DNA of 32,276 nucleotides from Hydrogenophilales bacterium (GTDB taxonomy: Bacteria; Pseudomonadota; Gammaproteobacteria; Burkholderiales; Thiobacteraceae), in the NCBI GenBank assembly GCA_016235775.1, contig JACRIU010000062.1:1-32276 (forward strand). The letters run 5' to 3'. Under the pieces are notes generated by a model. The model was not told the origin of the DNA and made no database searches. It saw only the letters and a list, made by a program, of their open reading frames with translations. Every line of letters starts with the position of its first letter. Position 1 is the first letter of the stretch. The position numbers and the translations under genes were made by a program. This document shows positions 29,183-32,276 of this stretch, piece after piece.

Positions 29183-29530
29183 GTGAAACAAATTTTGATG
29201 TTATCCCTGCTGGTTTTCCCCACCGCTATTTTGGCGCAAGCACCCGTCGAAGAGCGCACCGTCACTCAAAAGACGCATACCCAGACCCAGCAAAAAGCCG
29301 ACTACGCGCGCAAGGAAAAAGACAAGGCCGCCGGCCGGGTAAGCCAAGCGGAGCAGGAAATGAAAGAAGCGCAACGCGCTCAAGCCGCCGCGGAAAAGCA
29401 ACTCGAAGCGGCCAGGCAGCGCAGCGCCGAAGCGCAAAAAGCATTGGAAAAAGCCCAGGCCGATTTAAAGCAAGCCGAAGCACGCGCAGCGCATACCGAG
29501 ACCGAAGCCGAACAGGCGTGGCGGAAGTAG
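29183..29530 (+). CDS. Small exported coiled-coil protein
   Basis: This 115-residue protein has a signal peptide (MKQILMLSLLVFPTAILAQA). The mature part is almost entirely Ala/Glu/Lys/Gln-rich helix with heptad-like spacing (about 30-112), for example AEKQLEAARQRSAEAQKALE. It should be a periplasmic rod-like coiled coil. No enzyme motif exists, and such low-complexity sequence gives little family information. The start is GTG 29183 after GAGGGAG. It follows nhaD by 24 bases and may belong to its transcript. A hairpin-forming repeat lies just after its stop. Confidence 0.75.
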   Translation: MKQILMLSLLVFPTAILAQAPVEERTVTQKTHTQTQQKADYARKEKDKAAGRVSQAEQEMKEAQRAQAAAEKQLEAARQRSAEAQKALEKAQADLKQAEARAAHTETEAEQAWRK

Positions 29531-29537
29531 CATAAGT

Positions 29538-29566
29538 AGGTTGGGCTTCCTGCGTCAGCCCAACCT
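29538..29566. repeat. Short palindromic repeat (AGGTTGGGCT)
   Basis: Perfect 10-bp arms AGGTTGGGCT (29538-29547) and AGCCCAACCT (29557-29566) enclose a 9-base loop. There is no T-run, so it is not a standard terminator. It is a common intergenic repeat type, placed right after the coiled-coil gene. Confidence 0.8.
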
Positions 29567-29653
29567 GCCGCCCTGGAAGGGGTAACATGTCATAAGCGTA
29601 GAAAAGGCATTTACCGAGCGAGGCTCACCCGATATCTCCCAGGAAACTCCATC

Positions 29654-31270
29654 ATGGCGGACACAGGAATAGGACAGGGGTACAAACGCAGTTTGCGTGC
29701 GCTGATTACCTTTGTGGTCAGCCGGGTTCTGCACTTGCTGCGCGGCCGGACGAACCCGGCGCCGCGCTTTGAATTACGCGGCTTCAGCCCATGCGGCGCG
29801 CGCGATCTCGCCGAATGCACGCATATCGAGCGGACTTTGCGCGACAGTGAAGAGAAATTCAGGGCGCTGGTGGAAACCACCCAGGATTTGTTCTGGGAAG
29901 TCGACGCCGAAATCCGCTATACCTACCTTAGCCCGCGCATATTCGAGATACTCGGTTATCGCCCCGAAGAGATACTGGGCAAGCGCCCGAGCGACCTGAT
30001 GCCGCCGGAGGAAGCCGAGCGGGTTACCGCTCTAATTCAGGAGATCACCGCACAGCGTGCCTCCTTCACCTTGCTGGAAAATGTCAGACTGCACAAGGAT
30101 GGGCGGCGCGTGATTTTGGAAACCTGCGGCATCCCGATTTTCGACGCGCAGGGAAATTATGCCGGCTATCGCGGGGTGGGTCGCGATATCACCAAGCGCA
30201 TTCAGGCCGAGCAAATGAGCCTGCAACTCGGGCGCATTCTCGACGATGCGCTGGAAGAAATTTATATCTTTGATGTGGAGACGCTCCGATTCTTGCGGGT
30301 GAACCGGGGCGCGCGCGTCAACCTGGGCTACACGCAAGCGGAGCTTGAGTCGCTCACGCCGCTCGATATCAAGCCGCTTTACACGCGTGAAAGCTTCGAG
30401 GCCCTCCTCGCGCCCTTGCGCCGCGGCGACACGGAGCATATTCAGTTCAAGACGATTCACCGGCGCAAGGACGGCAGCAGCTATCCGGTCGAAGTGCGCT
30501 TGCAGCTTTCCCAGGCGGCGACCGGGCCGGTCTTTTTCGCCTTCATCCAAGACATCACCACGCGCCAGGCGGCCGAGCGCGCCTTGGTGCTGTCGCGCGA
30601 TGCGCTGCGCGATTTCTCGGCCCATCTGCAACAAGCGCGGGAAGAAGAAAAATCCAAGATCGCGCGTGAAATCCACGATGAACTGGGCGGCACGCTGAGC
30701 GCGCTCAAGATGGATGCATTCTGGCTCTTGTCGAAGCTGCCAGCCGGGCAGGAGGCCCTGCAGCAAAAAGCCCAAGCCATGCTGGTGCTGATCGATACCG
30801 CGGTGCGCGCCACCCGGCGCATCGTCACCGAGCTGCGGCCGACGATCCTGGACGACCTGGGCCTGGTCGCCGCGATGCAATGGCAGGCGCGAGAATTCGA
30901 GCTGCGCACCGGCATTGCGTGCAACCTGCATTTCCCGCCGGACGAACCGGCGCTGGATGAAGCGCGCGCCACCGTGTTGTTCCGCATCCTGCAGGAAGCC
31001 TTGACCAATATCGCGAAGCACGCGCGGGCGGGGGACGTGGACGTGCGCTACGAGGCCGGCGGCGAAGCGGTGACCCTGATTATTCAGGACGACGGCTGCG
31101 GCATTTCGCTCGAAACCATGAACAATCCCGCCAGCCATGGCATTCGCGGCATGCAGGAACGGGCGCACTATTTGAATGGCGTAGTGCGGGTGGAGCCAAG
31201 ATCGAACGAAGGCACCATCGTCAGCGTGCGCTTGCCGCGCGCGCCGTCGAGCGGCACACTGAATGCTTGA
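29654..31270 (+). CDS. PAS-PAS sensor histidine kinase (NarL-partner type)
   Basis: This 538-residue protein has two PAS domains (about 70-185, EEKFRALVETTQDLFWEVDA; and about 195-310, LDDALEEIYIFDVETLRFLR), each followed by a PAC-like strand set. A HisKA_3 dimerisation domain with phospho-acceptor His341 in REIHDELGGTLSAL comes next, and a HATPase domain ends the protein (ALTNIAKHARAGDV near 451; DDGCGISLETM near 480; HGIRGMQERAHYLNG near 495). The N-terminus has only a short hydrophobic stretch (ALITFVVSRVLHLL), so it is probably cytoplasmic or membrane-attached rather than an extracytoplasmic sensor. The signal is unknown. The cognate regulator gene follows after 31 bases. Confidence 0.92.
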   Translation: MADTGIGQGYKRSLRALITFVVSRVLHLLRGRTNPAPRFELRGFSPCGARDLAECTHIERTLRDSEEKFRALVETTQDLFWEVDAEIRYTYLSPRIFEILGYRPEEILGKRPSDLMPPEEAERVTALIQEITAQRASFTLLENVRLHKDGRRVILETCGIPIFDAQGNYAGYRGVGRDITKRIQAEQMSLQLGRILDDALEEIYIFDVETLRFLRVNRGARVNLGYTQAELESLTPLDIKPLYTRESFEALLAPLRRGDTEHIQFKTIHRRKDGSSYPVEVRLQLSQAATGPVFFAFIQDITTRQAAERALVLSRDALRDFSAHLQQAREEEKSKIAREIHDELGGTLSALKMDAFWLLSKLPAGQEALQQKAQAMLVLIDTAVRATRRIVTELRPTILDDLGLVAAMQWQAREFELRTGIACNLHFPPDEPALDEARATVLFRILQEALTNIAKHARAGDVDVRYEAGGEAVTLIIQDDGCGISLETMNNPASHGIRGMQERAHYLNGVVRVEPRSNEGTIVSVRLPRAPSSGTLNA

Positions 31271-31301
31271 TTGGTGAAAAAGGTTAATAAGGGTATGCAT
31301 C

Positions 31302-31931
31302 ATGATTAACGTCTTCATCGCCGACGACCACGCCATCGTGCGCCAGGGGCTCAAGCAAATCGTGTCCGACGCCGACGACATGGCGGTGATCGGCGAAGCC
31401 GGGAATGGCGGCGAAGCGCTGCGTCAACTCCGGCAATGCATGCCCGATGTGGTGATTCTCGACATCGCCATGCCGGACAAGAGCGGCATCGATGTGCTCA
31501 AGATCATTCACAAAGAGAAGCCCAAGTTGCCCGTGCTCATCCTCAGCATGTACCCCGAAGATCAATACGCCGTGCGCCTGATTCGCGCCGGCGCATCCGG
31601 CTACCTCACCAAGGAAAGCGCGCCGGAGCAATTGGTCATGGCGATCCGGACGCTGGCCCAAGGGCGGAAATACCTCACTCCCCAAGTGGCCGAATTGCTC
31701 GCACAGGAGGTTTCGGCAGGCGGCCTGGCGCCGCATGAGGCTTTATCCGATCGCGAACACAAAGTGTTTCTCTCGCTCGCAAGCGGTAAAACCGTGACTC
31801 AGATCGCGAGCGAGCTTGCGCTGAGCGTTAAAACGGTCAGCACCTACCGCACCCGCATCCTGGAAAAAATGGGGCTGCACAGCAATGCGGAGCTGACCCA
31901 TTACGCGTTTAAAAATAAGCTCGTCGAATAG
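31302..31931 (+). CDS. NarL/FixJ-family response regulator
   Basis: This 209-residue protein has an N-terminal receiver (1-120) with acidic pair Asp8-Asp9, phospho-acceptor Asp54 in VVILDIAMPDKSG and conserved Lys near 106 (YLTKES). The C-terminal LuxR-type helix-turn-helix (about 145-205) includes LSDREHKVFLSLASGKTVTQ and SVKTVSTYRTRILEKMGL. All key residues are present, so it should be phosphorylated by the upstream kinase and bind DNA as a dimer. Target genes are unknown. There is no clear strong Shine-Dalgarno before the ATG at 31302. A repeat-rich gap follows. Confidence 0.95.
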   Translation: MINVFIADDHAIVRQGLKQIVSDADDMAVIGEAGNGGEALRQLRQCMPDVVILDIAMPDKSGIDVLKIIHKEKPKLPVLILSMYPEDQYAVRLIRAGASGYLTKESAPEQLVMAIRTLAQGRKYLTPQVAELLAQEVSAGGLAPHEALSDREHKVFLSLASGKTVTQIASELALSVKTVSTYRTRILEKMGLHSNAELTHYAFKNKLVE

Positions 31932-31964
31932 GCGTCCCGCCCCGCTATCCCTAGGTGTCCACAC

Positions 31965-32113
31965 ATCCTCCCCCCTTTGGCTGCGGAAGGGTCGCTGCGC
32001 AGCAGCGGGGCACCCACCGGCGTACCCCTTGCGGGTGCAAAGGGGGGTAGGGGGGATTTGCGGGCGGTGCCGCGCGATTCCGGCGTTTTCAAATCCCCCT
32101 CATTCCCCCTTTG
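31965..32113. repeat. Compound inverted repeat (AATCCCCCT / AGGGGGGAT theme)
   Basis: ATCCTCCCCCCTTTGG (31965-31980) and CAAAGGGGGGTAGGGGGGAT (32038-32057) form one inverted pair. The second arm also pairs with CAAATCCCCCTCATTCCCCC (from 32090). So three related arms fill the 285-base gap after the response regulator. Between them is GC-rich sequence with smaller hairpins (GCTGCGCAGC). Confidence 0.78.
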
Positions 32114-32117
32114 TTAA

Positions 32118-32146
32118 GGCTCTTCTAGCGAATGGTAGTGACAGGC
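32118..32146. other. Candidate left end of an insertion sequence
   Basis: GGCTCTTCTAGCGAATGG begins abruptly at the edge of the preceding repeat and about 100 bases before a possible transposase start. The form resembles terminal inverted repeats of IS1595-type elements as I remember them. The other end is outside the window, so neither the repeat partner nor a target duplication can be seen. Confidence 0.3.
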
Positions 32147-32216
32147 TCATCTGGTGAGCTACGACATTGCTGATACTGGCGACATCGCGCAGTTGCGCTG
32201 ATCCCAGGAGGGCAAG

Positions 32217-32276
32217 ATGAGGAAACGAGAGATGTCGAAACTGATGGGTATGCTGGACAAGCTGACGCGGGCGCAG
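32217..32276 (+). CDS. N-terminus of a possible transposase (partial, cut by the window edge)
   Basis: An ATG preceded by CAGGAGGG opens a frame of 20 residues to the window edge: MRKREMSKLMGMLDKLTRAQ. The short helical start ending LTRAQ resembles the N-terminal zinc-ribbon lead of IS1595-family transposases, but 20 residues cannot prove this. The strong ribosome-binding site makes a real gene likely. Confidence 0.4.
   Translation, partial: MRKREMSKLMGMLDKLTRAQ

Noticed and set aside
29538-29566. Rho-independent terminator after the coiled-coil gene
   Set aside because: The stem is perfect but has no T-run, and the sequence is a common dispersed repeat type.

Overview
This window looks like chromosome of a moderately GC-rich proteobacterium, most likely a beta- or gammaproteobacterial chemolithotrophic sulfur oxidiser. 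That view rests on gene content: a SoeC-like sulfite-oxidising membrane anchor, a rhodanese-TusA-DsrE sulfur-transfer cassette, a lipoate-binding protein LbpA with its own lipoate assembly genes (the set linked to the sHdr sulfur-oxidation pathway), and a DsrS-like gene. No tRNA, rRNA or CRISPR array was seen.

Region 1 (1-7525), sulfur oxidation: the tail of a probable soeB, then soeC, rhd-tusA-dsrE (closed by a clear terminator), then lbpA-lipS1-sLpl(AB)-lipT-lipS2. The last five genes form a compact unit. The carrier LbpA, a lipoate/octanoate ligase, two radical SAM sulfur-insertion proteins and an FAD oxidoreductase are all present, while no lipA or lipB is seen. The expected consumer, the sHdr complex, lies outside the window.

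Region 2 (7526-12100), cell envelope and signalling: a FadL-type outer-membrane channel behind a palindrome-rich promoter, two tandem paralogous secreted proteins of unrecognised function, and an Hpt domain fused to a receiver that has lost its phospho-acceptor aspartate.

Region 3 (12154-23667), hydroxy-acid use: an IclR regulator divergent from lutABC (lactate oxidation), a TRAP transporter (dctPQM), tartronate semialdehyde reductase, a hydroxypyruvate/glyoxylate reductase and glycerate 2-kinase. Together these would import a C2/C3 hydroxy- or oxo-acid and feed it to pyruvate or 2-phosphoglycerate.

Region 4 (23668-32276), mixed accessory and housekeeping genes: a Phd-VapC toxin-antitoxin pair, a membrane protein with Cys/His motifs, dsrS, a Prx5-type peroxiredoxin, an NhaD antiporter, a small periplasmic coiled-coil protein, a PAS-PAS histidine kinase with a NarL-type regulator, and at the right edge the start of a possible transposase.

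The most unusual feature is a set of intergenic elements scattered through the window. Each arm is about three degenerate tandem copies of a 7-10 bp unit, and most elements carry a second, inverted arm. Several unrelated sequence themes share this design. Many copies lie inside what should be single operons (soeB/soeC, lipT/lipS2, lutA/lutB, dctP/dctQ, glxR/hprA), and an ordinary palindromic repeat has inserted in frame inside the glycerate kinase gene.
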